A stretch of 64,000 bases of DNA from Alphaproteobacteria bacterium (GTDB lineage Bacteria; Pseudomonadota; Alphaproteobacteria; Micropepsales; Micropepsaceae). Location of the stretch: positions 124,001-188,000 of the forward strand of contig JAGWMG010000001.1 of the NCBI GenBank assembly GCA_028871795.1, given 5' to 3'. Under the pieces are notes generated by a model. It was given only the letters and a program-made list of their open reading frames with translations. It did no database searches and was not told where the DNA came from. Position numbers and translations under genes: made by a program. Within the stretch, counting starts at the first letter, position 1. Every line of letters begins with the position of its first letter. This document shows positions 18,199 through 26,359 of the stretch, piece by piece.

Positions 18199-18522
18199 CT
18201 AATCGCCCGGGCGCCAGCGCAGCTGGATTTCGGCCGCGTTCTTGCGGAAGGTGCCGGCGATCACGGGTCCGCCGTCGCCCATCGCAAGCGTCTGCGGGAA
18301 GACGTCCCAGCGCCCGTGGTCGACACCCAGCCAACGGCCCAAGGCGTCGCCCAGCAACTCGTCCTGGGGCCAACGCGCCTGACGCTGCGACATCAGTTTC
18401 CCGGGGTTCGCGCCGATTGCCCGCGACAGCACAACCAGGCGCAACGGGGCGGCGTGGTCGCCCATGTCCTGTGCGGCGGCGGCGGCGGACAACAGAGCTG
18501 CAACGATCAGAACGGTGCGCAT
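18199..18522 (-). CDS. small secreted protein of unknown function
   Basis: 107 residues with a signal peptide (MRTVLIVAALLSAAAAAQ). The mature 90 residues are rich in Arg, Gly and Trp and contain no cysteine (GRWLGVDHGRWDVFPQTLAM). No family recognised. It lies 96 bases upstream of asd on the same strand and may share its promoter region. The 174 bases between this gene and the next, plus-strand gene are AT-richer and should carry divergent promoters. Confidence 0.55.
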   Translation of the reverse strand: MRTVLIVAALLSAAAAAQDMGDHAAPLRLVVLSRAIGANPGKLMSQRQARWPQDELLGDALGRWLGVDHGRWDVFPQTLAMGDGGPVIAGTFRKNAAEIQLRWRPGD

Positions 18523-18696
18523 GACCGAGGCGAGAATAAGCGGATTATTATGAACGCTTGGTTGAGAAAGGCGTCATATTCGGTTCTTATCGGCGGCGCG
18601 GATTTTCTTAATGATGAGGTCGTCAAAGGATTCGCCGCGCGCGCGATTGCGATGCTAAGCTTCGGGCGTAAACCAAAAAGGTGCTGGGTCTTGGGT

Positions 18697-19338
18697 ATGG
18701 GTGTGGGAAGAAAACTCATGGCGGGCGGCTGTGTTGTGGCGCTTTGCCTGGCTGCGAGCGCCGGAGCCGAAGCCCGCAGGGTGTCGCAATGCGCCGCTCC
18801 GTCGGAAGTGACGGCCATGCAGGCCGCGGCCATCCAGCAGGAACTGATGGACGCGGCGCTGACGTGTGGGGATGAGGCCCGGGAGAACTACAACGCCTTC
18901 CAGACGGGCTTTGGGCGGGAGTTGCGCCGTTCCGACAGGACGCTGCTGCTGATGTTCCACCGCGTCATGGGCTACAAGAAGGGCGATGCCGCCTACAACC
19001 TGTTCAAGACCGACTTGGCGTCGAAGGCGGAACTGCGGCGCGTCCACGGAAATCGGGATTTCTGCACGGCGGCCAATCTGGTCGTGGCGGCGGCACTGTC
19101 CCCCGACCGGCCAAGCTTGGCGGATTTTGTCGGCGGGGTTGCGGTCACCGACGTCGCAGGACCCGTCGAAAGCTGCAAGGTGCAGGTGGCGGTGACGCTG
19201 CGAGGCGCCATGGCGGCGGTCGATGTCGTGCCCAAGCCGAATCCGTCGCGGCTCGCCGCCACGCCGCCGCCGGATCCGCCGCCCGTGGGCGGCATGCCGG
19301 AAAATCTCCCGCCCCCGTCGGCGGAGCCCCGGCAATAG
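18697..19338 (+). CDS. secreted protein of unknown function with proline-rich tail
   Basis: 213 residues. A signal peptide (MGVGRKLMAGGCVVALCLAA, then SAGAEA) precedes a helical, cysteine-bearing domain (QELMDAALTCGDEARENYNA; GNRDFCTAANLVVAAAL) and a proline-rich C-terminus (PPPDPPPVGGMPENLPPPS). The cysteines could pair in the periplasm. Family not recognised. Start choice is uncertain: the ATG at 18718 has a better ribosome site (GGAAG) but would drop the positively charged signal start. The gene converges on ompA, with a terminator hairpin between. Confidence 0.6.
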   Translation: MGVGRKLMAGGCVVALCLAASAGAEARRVSQCAAPSEVTAMQAAAIQQELMDAALTCGDEARENYNAFQTGFGRELRRSDRTLLLMFHRVMGYKKGDAAYNLFKTDLASKAELRRVHGNRDFCTAANLVVAAALSPDRPSLADFVGGVAVTDVAGPVESCKVQVAVTLRGAMAAVDVVPKPNPSRLAATPPPDPPPVGGMPENLPPPSAEPRQ

Positions 19339-19428
19339 AGACGTCCGCCGCTCGAACGGCATTCGGTTGAAGCGGTCCGGCTCAACGCAAACCGAGAACG
19401 GGCGACAAACGAAACGGGTGACAAACGA

Positions 19429-19456
19429 AAAGGGCGGACCGAACGGCCCGCCCTTT
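19429..19456 (-). terminator. intrinsic terminator of the OmpA-family gene
   Basis: A perfect 9-bp stem, AAAGGGCGG pairing with CCGCCCTTT, with a 10-base loop. Read on the minus strand it is followed by TCGTTTG. It lies 22 bases past the ompA-like stop and could also end transcripts of the convergent plus-strand gene. Confidence 0.65.
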
Positions 19457-19477
19457 CCTCATTCACGTCTGGACGTT

Positions 19478-20512
19478 TTACTTCTCCAGATCGATGACCG
19501 CGCGGCGGTTTTGAGGCTCGCGCACGCCCGGGCCCGTCGGGACCAGCGGATCGTGGAAGCTCTTGCCTTCGATGGCGATCGTCGAGCCGTCCATGCCTTG
19601 ACGGACCATCTCGTCCTTCACGGCCTCGGCGCGGCGTACTGACAGTTTCTGGTTGTACTTGTCGGAGCCGACCGTGTCGGTGTGGCCGACGACTTGCACC
19701 CTCACGAAGCCGTTGGTCTTCGCCGTCTTGACGGCCTCGCTCACCACGGCCTGTGCAGCTTCCGTCAGGTTCGACTTATTGAAGTCGAAGAAGACGATGA
19801 AGGTCGTCACCGGCGGGGGCGGCGGAGGAGGAGGCGGCGGAGGCGGCGGCGGAGGCGGCGGAGGCGGTGCTTCCTCTTCGAGATAGAAGCGTACGCTGAA
19901 CATCACCGCTTGGTCGATCACGTCTTTCGGCTTCACATTATAGAGCAGGTAGCTCGAGGTGTAGCTGTTTTCGGTGCCGAACGAACGATAGCGATAATCC
20001 ACGCTGAGGTCGGTGTGGTCGGTCAGCGAATAATTCACCCCGACGATGCCTTGCCATACGAAACCGTCGTCTTTGCCGGTCAAAGCGGTAAGGCCGCCGC
20101 TGCTCATCATGTGCGTGCGGAAAGTGCCCCAGCCGGCGCCGCCGCCCGCGGTGATATCCCACCTCGGGGCGAGCTGGAAATCATAGAGGATATTGACGAT
20201 GTCCGAGGCGTGCTGCGTATGGCCGCTGGCGATAAAGCCGGAGTTCGAGATGTCGTGTTCTTCGAACCCGACTTCGTCCTCAATGCGGATGCGGTTGTCG
20301 AAGCGGTAGCCGAAGGTGGCCATATACAAGGCCGAGTCGCTACTGTTCGCGCGGTAGTCGAACGGACCCGGCGTATACTCCACCGTGATCTTGTTCTGTT
20401 GGTCCCAGCCAACGCCCAAGCCGAAATACCAGCCCGTGGCGTCGCTTGCAGATGCGGAAACGGAGAGTGCCAGCACTGCGGCGCCTGCCAAGGCGATCGA
20501 ACGAAGTTTCAT
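19478..20512 (-). CDS. OmpA-family outer-membrane protein
   Basis: 344 residues. Signal peptide (MKLRSIALAGAAVLALSVSA), an eight-strand barrel-like region (about 25-212), a linker of 19 consecutive prolines (216-234), and a C-terminal OmpA/MotB domain (235-344). That domain shows FFDFNKSNLT, VVGHTDTVGSDKYNQKLS and RRAEAV, the residues that bind diaminopimelate in peptidoglycan. It should tie the outer membrane to the wall. The ATG at 20512 is chosen for the signal peptide; a longer frame has none. A terminator follows. Confidence 0.9.
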   Translation of the reverse strand: MKLRSIALAGAAVLALSVSASASDATGWYFGLGVGWDQQNKITVEYTPGPFDYRANSSDSALYMATFGYRFDNRIRIEDEVGFEEHDISNSGFIASGHTQHASDIVNILYDFQLAPRWDITAGGGAGWGTFRTHMMSSGGLTALTGKDDGFVWQGIVGVNYSLTDHTDLSVDYRYRSFGTENSYTSSYLLYNVKPKDVIDQAVMFSVRFYLEEEAPPPPPPPPPPPPPPPPPPPVTTFIVFFDFNKSNLTEAAQAVVSEAVKTAKTNGFVRVQVVGHTDTVGSDKYNQKLSVRRAEAVKDEMVRQGMDGSTIAIEGKSFHDPLVPTGPGVREPQNRRAVIDLEK

Positions 20513-20699
20513 TGTCTTCCACCCTCGCTTTGAAAATACCGATGGCGGGAACCCCCCCACCGCGACGTCAACATGAAAACCCTATACAGCCTATAATGGC
20601 GAACTTCAGCCCCCTTTGTCTACCCTCGGCCTTATCCTTAACCTCCCGAGAGCAGGATTTGACGTCCTTCTGTGTCCGCCCGGCAACAGCTTTAAGGAT

Positions 20700-21383
20700 T
20701 TATAAAAACAGTGTTTTGCCGCTCGTTAACAGGAATGCATAGCGGCCCGGCAGGAAGTGCAAGGACGCCCCAGCGGTACCTTCCAAGGTATGCAAGAGTT
20801 CCGCCCTGGGCGTCACATGGAACAGGCCCAGCCAGGCCAGCAGGAGCGCGCGTCCGGCGCGGCCCAGCCCGGTCAGATCGCCGAAGTCCACGACGTGGAT
20901 GCGCCCGCTCGCCGACAGCGCCGTGGACGCAGACCTAAGTGCTTGTTTCCAATTAGGAATCATAGACAAGCTATAGGAAAAGAAACAGACATCGAAGGCT
21001 TCGGTTTCTCCGAACATGGCGGGCGACAGCTCCTCGGCATAGCCGTGCGCCAGGCGGATGCGCGATTCCAGGCCCGCCCTGTGCACCGCCTCGGTGGCGG
21101 TTTTCAGCATTTCCTGGGAGGCGTCCAGCCCGAACAGCCGCGCTTCGGGATAGCGCCGGGCGATGCGGACCAGATTGCGCGCCGTGCCGCAGCCGATTTC
21201 GACCACCCGTCCGCCGCGGCGCAGATCCAGCTCTCGGATCAGCCTGTCGCGCCCGAAGAGGAAATATTTTCTCGTAAAATCATAGATATAACGTTGATAG
21301 TGATAGACCTCGTCCATCAATCTCGCGTGGTTCTTTGGCGGCGTATTGCTCAAAGCGCTCTCAGGACAGCGGCGCGCGGACAT
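20700..21383 (-). CDS. btaB: BtaB-type methyltransferase for betaine lipid synthesis
   Basis: A 227-residue class I SAM-dependent methyltransferase. Motif I is VVEIGCGTARNLVRIA, followed by GLDASQEML. In Rhodobacter sphaeroides BtaB adds three methyl groups to diacylglyceryl homoserine made by BtaA, giving DGTS, a phosphorus-free membrane lipid. I infer BtaB because the gene follows btaA directly and overlaps it by 23 bases. The start MSARRCPESAL at 21383 lies inside the btaA end; MDEVYHYQRYIYD further in is an alternative. Such lipids commonly replace phospholipids when phosphate is scarce. Confidence 0.85.
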   Translation of the reverse strand: MSARRCPESALSNTPPKNHARLMDEVYHYQRYIYDFTRKYFLFGRDRLIRELDLRRGGRVVEIGCGTARNLVRIARRYPEARLFGLDASQEMLKTATEAVHRAGLESRIRLAHGYAEELSPAMFGETEAFDVCFFSYSLSMIPNWKQALRSASTALSASGRIHVVDFGDLTGLGRAGRALLLAWLGLFHVTPRAELLHTLEGTAGASLHFLPGRYAFLLTSGKTLFL

Positions 21384-22584
21384 AAACGTGGAAGCCGCCA
21401 TAGATGGAAGAGCGGTCCTGCGCATGGAAGGCGCGGCTTTCCGTTTCCTGGTAGCGCCACGGCGCCAGCAGTTCGGCGGGCAGCTTGCGCGGCAGGGGGG
21501 AATCGGCGCCGGCGGTGCGGAAGATGACGCGGGCGTCCGCGGTGTCGGCGGTGCGGTCGATCTCCGCCCACAGCGAGGCGAGCTGGACGGGGTTCATCCA
21601 ATCCTGTGCGTCGAGCAGCACGTAGCGGTGCAGCGAGTGCGCGTCGCGGCGGGAGAGGAAATCGGTGAGGGAGGCATGATGCACCTCCACCCTATCGGTC
21701 CGTGTACGGATTACATCGTAGACCTCGCGGCGCAGATAGGCCGGGACCGCTTCGCGGTTGGCGAGGTCGTAGCCGCGCCCGAAGGCCTGCCAGGCGAAAT
21801 AATTGTCGTGGATGGGGAAATCGCAGGCCAGCCGTTCGACGCGCTGGCGCAGCACCGCGATGGCATTGCCGCCGGTGCCGGCCACGAGTTCGTCGTATTG
21901 CGCCGGCGGAATGCCGAGCGCGTAAAGCGAAACCGGACTCTTCGACAAGAGGCGGACCGACTTGTTGTCGAACAGCGGCGCGATCAGCCGTTCGAAGGCG
22001 GCGCGCTGTTCGGCCGGATTGCGCGCCAGCAGGATGCGATCGAGCTTCTTGCCGTGCAGCTTCGCCACCGCGTGCAGGATGCCGATGAAGCGTCCGAGCA
22101 GGCCGTAATGATAGAGGTTGCGCGCGAACATGTTGATGCGCCGGCCGTGCAGCGGGATGTGTTTTTCCCAATGGCGCCGCGTGACGTGGTCGAGCCGTTC
22201 GGAAAGAAAATAGTCGTAGGCGGCGCGGTTGGCCTTGTCGTTGGCCTGACCGAAAAAGCGGAAGAACTCCTCGTAGGAGGGCAGGTTGGCGAGCGCCGCC
22301 AGCTTCAGCCGCGTCAGGGCGACGTGGTTGGCGTTGAGATCGACGGCGATGATCTTCGCCGGATCGGCGGCCAGGTAGTTGAGAACGTTGCAGCCGCCCG
22401 AAGCGATGGTGATCAAGCGGTGGTGGGGTTTGAGATCGAGGGCCTGCAGGTCGACGTCGGGGTCTTCCCAGATCTGGTTGTAGACGAACCCCTGGAACAT
22501 CAGGGTGAACAGACGCTCCAGGACGCCGCGTTTGGTCGTGGCCGGCCGCTGGTGCGCGGCGCGTTCGAGAAGCCGATTGGTCAT
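21361..22584 (-). CDS. btaA: S-adenosylmethionine:diacylglycerol 3-amino-3-carboxypropyltransferase
   Basis: 407-residue DUF3419 protein. It transfers the aminocarboxypropyl group of SAM to diacylglycerol, the first step of betaine lipid (DGTS) synthesis. Visible family marks are VYNQIWEDPDVD near residue 35, the SAM-binding IASGGCNVLNYL with AVDLNANHVAL near 60-85, and LLDAQDWMN in the C-terminal half. No Pho box was looked for beyond eye inspection of the 127-base gap to the divergent tesB, and none was evident. Confidence 0.92.
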   Translation of the reverse strand: MTNRLLERAAHQRPATTKRGVLERLFTLMFQGFVYNQIWEDPDVDLQALDLKPHHRLITIASGGCNVLNYLAADPAKIIAVDLNANHVALTRLKLAALANLPSYEEFFRFFGQANDKANRAAYDYFLSERLDHVTRRHWEKHIPLHGRRINMFARNLYHYGLLGRFIGILHAVAKLHGKKLDRILLARNPAEQRAAFERLIAPLFDNKSVRLLSKSPVSLYALGIPPAQYDELVAGTGGNAIAVLRQRVERLACDFPIHDNYFAWQAFGRGYDLANREAVPAYLRREVYDVIRTRTDRVEVHHASLTDFLSRRDAHSLHRYVLLDAQDWMNPVQLASLWAEIDRTADTADARVIFRTAGADSPLPRKLPAELLAPWRYQETESRAFHAQDRSSIYGGFHVYVRAPLS

Positions 22585-22711
22585 CTTGTTCTTGCGCAGG
22601 TCCTGTTCTGTCGGAAGTGTGCCTATCTAGGATGGAATGGCACGGCGGAGCAAAGGGATTCGCTCGCAATCCCCGCTTGCGCCGGGATTTTAGGCCGATT
22701 ATGGGAGAAAC

Positions 22712-23593
22712 ATGAACGAAAAGACGCCCTTGCGGCAAGTGCTCGACCTGCTCGACCTGGAACAGATCGAAGAGAACATCTTTCGCGGCGCCAGTCCCAA
22801 GGACCGGGTTCAGCGGGTGTTTGGCGGTCAGGTGCTGGGCCAGGCGCTGGTGGCGGCGGCGCGCACCGTCGAAGCGCGCCTATGCCATTCCCTGCACGCC
22901 TATTTCCTGCGGGCCGGCGATCCCAAAGTCCCGATCCTTTACGAGGTCGACCGCTCGCGCGACGGCACCAGTTTCACCTCGCGCCGGGTGGCGGCGATCC
23001 AGCATGGCCGGCCCATCTTCACGCTGGAAGCGTCGTTCCAGCGCGACGAGCCGGGTTACGACCATCAGTTCGAGATGCCGCAGGCTCCGGCGCCCGAAAC
23101 GCTGGCCAGCGAAGAGGAACTGCGCGCCAAGGTGATGCACCGCCTGCCGGAAGAGCTGCGCGCCTGGTTCTCGCGGCCCCGTCCGATCGAACTGCGCCCG
23201 GTCGATCCGCGCGGATATTTCGCGCCCGAGAAGCGTGCGCCGCGCGAGATGCTGTGGATCCGCGCCGTCGCGCCGCTGCCCGACGATCCGGCGCTGCATC
23301 AATGTCTGTTGGCCTACGCCTCGGACATGTCGCTGCTCGAAACGGGTCTGCTGCCGCACGGCATCGGCTGGTTCGACAACAAGGTGCAGATGGCGAGCTT
23401 GGATCACGCCATGTGGTTCCATCGTCCCTTCCGCATGGACGAATGGCTCCTGTACGTGCAGGACAGCCCGAGTACCTCGGGCGCGCGCAGTTTCAACCGC
23501 GGGCTTTTGTACACGCGCGACGGCAGACTCGCCGCCTGCGTCACCCAGGAGGGCCTGATGCGCCCGCGCCGCGACGGCACGAAGCAGGATTAG
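22712..23593 (+). CDS. tesB: acyl-CoA thioesterase II
   Basis: A 293-residue double-hotdog thioesterase that hydrolyses medium- and long-chain acyl-CoA. Family marks are the start LLDLEQIEENIFRG, RVFGGQVLGQALVAA, SLHAYFLRAGDP, the active-site DGTSFTSRRV, and the C-terminal ASDMSLLETGLLPHG and DHAMWFHRPFR. Length is usual for TesB. The ATG has AGAAA-type purines upstream. It stands alone on the plus strand, facing btaA divergently and ending 4 bases before the stop of the convergent TadE-like gene. Confidence 0.94.
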   Translation: MNEKTPLRQVLDLLDLEQIEENIFRGASPKDRVQRVFGGQVLGQALVAAARTVEARLCHSLHAYFLRAGDPKVPILYEVDRSRDGTSFTSRRVAAIQHGRPIFTLEASFQRDEPGYDHQFEMPQAPAPETLASEEELRAKVMHRLPEELRAWFSRPRPIELRPVDPRGYFAPEKRAPREMLWIRAVAPLPDDPALHQCLLAYASDMSLLETGLLPHGIGWFDNKVQMASLDHAMWFHRPFRMDEWLLYVQDSPSTSGARSFNRGLLYTRDGRLAACVTQEGLMRPRRDGTKQD

Positions 23594-23597
23594 CTTC

Positions 23598-24131
23598 TCA
23601 AGTGTGGGCGACCGTCAGGCTGCGGCGCGGCTTGGCATAGAAGCTGCCCGTCATGGTCACGGCGCCGGTGAGGACTTGCATGGTTGGCGAGGTGTAGGCG
23701 TAGCTGATCTCCGCCAGGATGACGCTGCCGCCCGAACCGGAGACGATCAGCCCGGCGGGGACGGCAACCGTCGAGCCGACGGTGCGCGCCGTGGCGTTCT
23801 GCGCGTTGCTCCAGGCGACCTGGTCGACGCCGTGGCCGTTGTCGACGATGCTGGAGATCACGATCTTGGCCGGCGTCGAGGAGAAGGGATAGAGGATGGC
23901 GTTGAGCGCCGAGAACACGTTGCTCATGTCGGAATTGCTGACCGTCGTTTCCTGTGAGACGAGATCGGCGGCGGTGGAGGCGACGGCGACCACGCGGGTG
24001 TGGCAATCGACCGCCAACGAAAGCTCGACCACGCCGAAGAACATGACGATCATCACCGGCGCCAGGAAGGCGAATTCGACCGCCGCCAATCCGTCGCGCG
24101 CCTTCGCCATCCTGAGCCACGTCTTCAGCAT
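23598..24131 (-). CDS. TadE-like pseudopilin
   Basis: 177 residues. The N-terminus MLKTWLRMAKARDGLAAVEFAFLAP carries a short basic leader then GLAAVEF (quoted in parts: ARDGLAAVEFAFLAPVMIV), with the glutamate five residues after the likely cleavage site as in type IV pilin-like proteins, and then one membrane helix. The periplasmic part has two or more beta-like stretches. TadE/TadF-like minor pilins are processed by the prepilin peptidase and help Flp pilus assembly. It overlaps the preceding TadE-like gene by 7 bases and belongs to the nearby Tad locus. Confidence 0.8.
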   Translation of the reverse strand: MLKTWLRMAKARDGLAAVEFAFLAPVMIVMFFGVVELSLAVDCHTRVVAVASTAADLVSQETTVSNSDMSNVFSALNAILYPFSSTPAKIVISSIVDNGHGVDQVAWSNAQNATARTVGSTVAVPAGLIVSGSGGSVILAEISYAYTSPTMQVLTGAVTMTGSFYAKPRRSLTVAHT

Positions 24132-24712
24132 CCCGACACTCCGGAGGTGTAGGGTTCGTTGCGGAACGCGGCCGTCGAGCTCATCAGATGCTCGTTGTTC
24201 GCCATGTTGGTCAGGAACGGGGTCAACAGCGGCGTCACCACCGGCCAGGTATAGAAGGTGCGCAGCAGCACCACGCTGCACACGCCGCCCGGCGAATAAT
24301 TGTCGAGGGCGGGATTGAGCGTGTTGCCGTTGGTCATCGGATTGGCATAGCTCGCCGAGGAGAAGTTCGAGAACGATTCCACGTCGATCTGCAGATTGCC
24401 GTTGCAGGCCAGCAGCGGGGCGATCTCGTTGCAGATGGCGGTGCGGAACTGCGCCTGGGTCATGCTCGCGTTCGCGGCCTGTCCGGTGCGGATGAGCCTG
24501 GCCGCGTCGTTGGTGGCGTTCTGCAGCACGAATTGACCGAAGAATATGACGCCCGCCTCGATCGAGCCCATCAGAAGAACGAAGAACACCGGCGCGATCA
24601 GCGCGAACTCGAGCGCTGCGGAACCGGCGCGCGCGGCGCTTCGCATGCGCCTCGCGGCGCGGCGCCATCGTCCGCGCGTCAAGGCGCGCCATCTCTTTGC
24701 AGGAGCGTTCAC
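24125..24712 (-). CDS. TadE-like pseudopilin
   Basis: 195 residues. A strongly basic start (KRWRALTRGRWRRAARRMR) leads into SAALEFALIAPVFFVLLMG, the leader-plus-glutamate pattern of TadE-family pseudopilins, then a helix and a periplasmic domain (NATNDAARLIRTGQA). The C-terminus ends in a cysteine (SGVSGC), and another cysteine pair may form within. It is the first gene of a two-gene unit divergent from the TadG-like gene, with a 232-base shared promoter region. The likely role is a minor pilin or assembly factor of the Tad pilus. Confidence 0.82.
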   Translation of the reverse strand: MNAPAKRWRALTRGRWRRAARRMRSAARAGSAALEFALIAPVFFVLLMGSIEAGVIFFGQFVLQNATNDAARLIRTGQAANASMTQAQFRTAICNEIAPLLACNGNLQIDVESFSNFSSASYANPMTNGNTLNPALDNYSPGGVCSVVLLRTFYTWPVVTPLLTPFLTNMANNEHLMSSTAAFRNEPYTSGVSGC

Positions 24713-24944
24713 GGCTCTTCGCCCTTCGCCGACGTTTTAGCGCGCGCCCCTTGCCATTCAATTGCCAGGCGGGGACCGCCGGCAAGAAAACGGCAAGCTG
24801 CTGAACAAGTCGTTAAGCGACGTCGTAAACGATTCCCGCACGCGCAGCTCCGCCGCTAACCGTTGCCTAACCACGCTGCGAGATCGCGGCGGCGTTTCCG
24901 CGGATTGCGGTTGATAATGCCGCAAGAGTGGGAGAGATGGAGCC

Positions 24945-26345
24945 ATGCCGGCCGGAACGAAGTTGGGCGACCTCGCGCTGCGCGCGCTGAAGCGGGCGCG
25001 CGCCTTCGCGGCCGCGCGCCGCGGCAACGTCGCCATGATCTTCGCGCTGACGCTGATCCCGCTTTGCCTGGCGACCGGGGCCGGTCTCGATTATGCGCGC
25101 GCCGTGGTGGTGCGCGCCAACATGTCTGAAGCCATCGACGCGGCGGCCTTGGCCGTGGGCAGCTCGTCGGGTCTGACGACGGCCCAGCAGCAGACCCTCG
25201 CGCAGCAGTACTTCACGGCGAATTACAAGACGGATTCCTCCTACGGCACGCCGTCGGCGATCACCGTCACGCCCTCGGGCCAATCGGTCACGATCGCGGC
25301 CAGCGATCAGATGCCGACCACGCTGCTCTCCGCCGTCGGCGTCAACTCGCTTGTCATCTCGGCCTCCACGAAAGTCGTGTGGGGACAGACCAAGCTGTGG
25401 GTGTCGCTGGTGCTCGACAACACCGGTTCGATGACCGAGACCGACAGCACCGGCACCAGCAAGATCACCGCGCTCAAGAACGCGTCACATCAGTTGCTCA
25501 CCTTGTTGCAGAACGCCTCGGCCAATGCCGGCGACGTGCAGGTGGCGGTCGTTCCCTTCACCACCGACGTGAACATCGGCACCTCGTTCGTCAACGCGAC
25601 GTGGATCGATTGGAGCAATTGGTCTTCCAGCGGCAGCGTCGAAAACGGCATGACCTGCAGCCAAAGCAATGGCAACGGCAACGGCTGGGCTTGGGGCGGC
25701 GGCTGGGGCTGGGGCGGCTGGGGCGGCGGCATGACGTGCGGCGGCAGCAATCACTCGGCGTGGAACGGTTGCGTGATGGATCGCGGCACCGCCACCGGCC
25801 CCTCCCCCCAGAACTACGACGTGCTCAACACCACGCCCACCAGCAGCGACACCGCGAGCTATTTTCCGGCCGACCAGTCCGCCTGGTGCCCCCAAGCCAT
25901 GCTCCCTCTCGGCTACGATTGGACGGCCCTCAGCAACGAAATCGACGCCATGTACGCCGGCGGCTTCACCAACCAGACGATCGGCCTGGTCTGGGGCTGG
26001 CAGGCGCTGACGCAGGGCGCGCCGCTCAGTCCGCCCGCGCTGCCCGCCAACACCCAGCAGGTCATCATTCTTCTCAGCGACGGCCTCAACACGCAGAACC
26101 GCTGGACGTCGAATCAATCCAGCATCGATGCGCGCGAGCAGCTGGCCTGCAGCAATGCCAAGGCCGCCGGCGTCATCATCTACACCGTCTTCGTCGATCT
26201 CAACGGCACGCAGGGAAACTCGGCGGCGCTGCAGAACTGCGCCACGGACGCCAGCAAGTATTTCGACCTGACCACGGCGGGCGCGATCGTTTCGACCTTC
26301 AACCAGATCGGCCAGCAGATCACCAATCTGCGCGTGGCGCAGTAG
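24945..26345 (+). CDS. TadG-like pilus assembly protein with von Willebrand A domain
   Basis: 466 residues. An N-terminal TadE/TadG segment (RRGNVAMIFALTLIPLCLAT, residues 25-44) anchors it in the membrane. From about 147 on a von Willebrand A domain starts (VSLVLDNTGSMTETD) with the metal-site DxTGSM. An insert at about 243-266 is almost only Gly, Trp and Asn (GWAWGGGWGWGGWGGG). The later WNGCVMDR segment is often seen in TadG proteins. The C-terminal part has VIILLSDGLNTQNRW. TadG helps anchor or guide the pilus through the envelope; its exact role is unsettled. Confidence 0.85.
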   Translation: MPAGTKLGDLALRALKRARAFAAARRGNVAMIFALTLIPLCLATGAGLDYARAVVVRANMSEAIDAAALAVGSSSGLTTAQQQTLAQQYFTANYKTDSSYGTPSAITVTPSGQSVTIAASDQMPTTLLSAVGVNSLVISASTKVVWGQTKLWVSLVLDNTGSMTETDSTGTSKITALKNASHQLLTLLQNASANAGDVQVAVVPFTTDVNIGTSFVNATWIDWSNWSSSGSVENGMTCSQSNGNGNGWAWGGGWGWGGWGGGMTCGGSNHSAWNGCVMDRGTATGPSPQNYDVLNTTPTSSDTASYFPADQSAWCPQAMLPLGYDWTALSNEIDAMYAGGFTNQTIGLVWGWQALTQGAPLSPPALPANTQQVIILLSDGLNTQNRWTSNQSSIDAREQLACSNAKAAGVIIYTVFVDLNGTQGNSAALQNCATDASKYFDLTTAGAIVSTFNQIGQQITNLRVAQ

Positions 26346-26359
26346 CGGGACCGGCGGCG

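Noticed and set aside
18316..18696. Upstream extension of the secreted-protein frame at 18697
   Set aside because: It would overlap the small secreted gene on the other strand and place the signal peptide in the middle of the protein.
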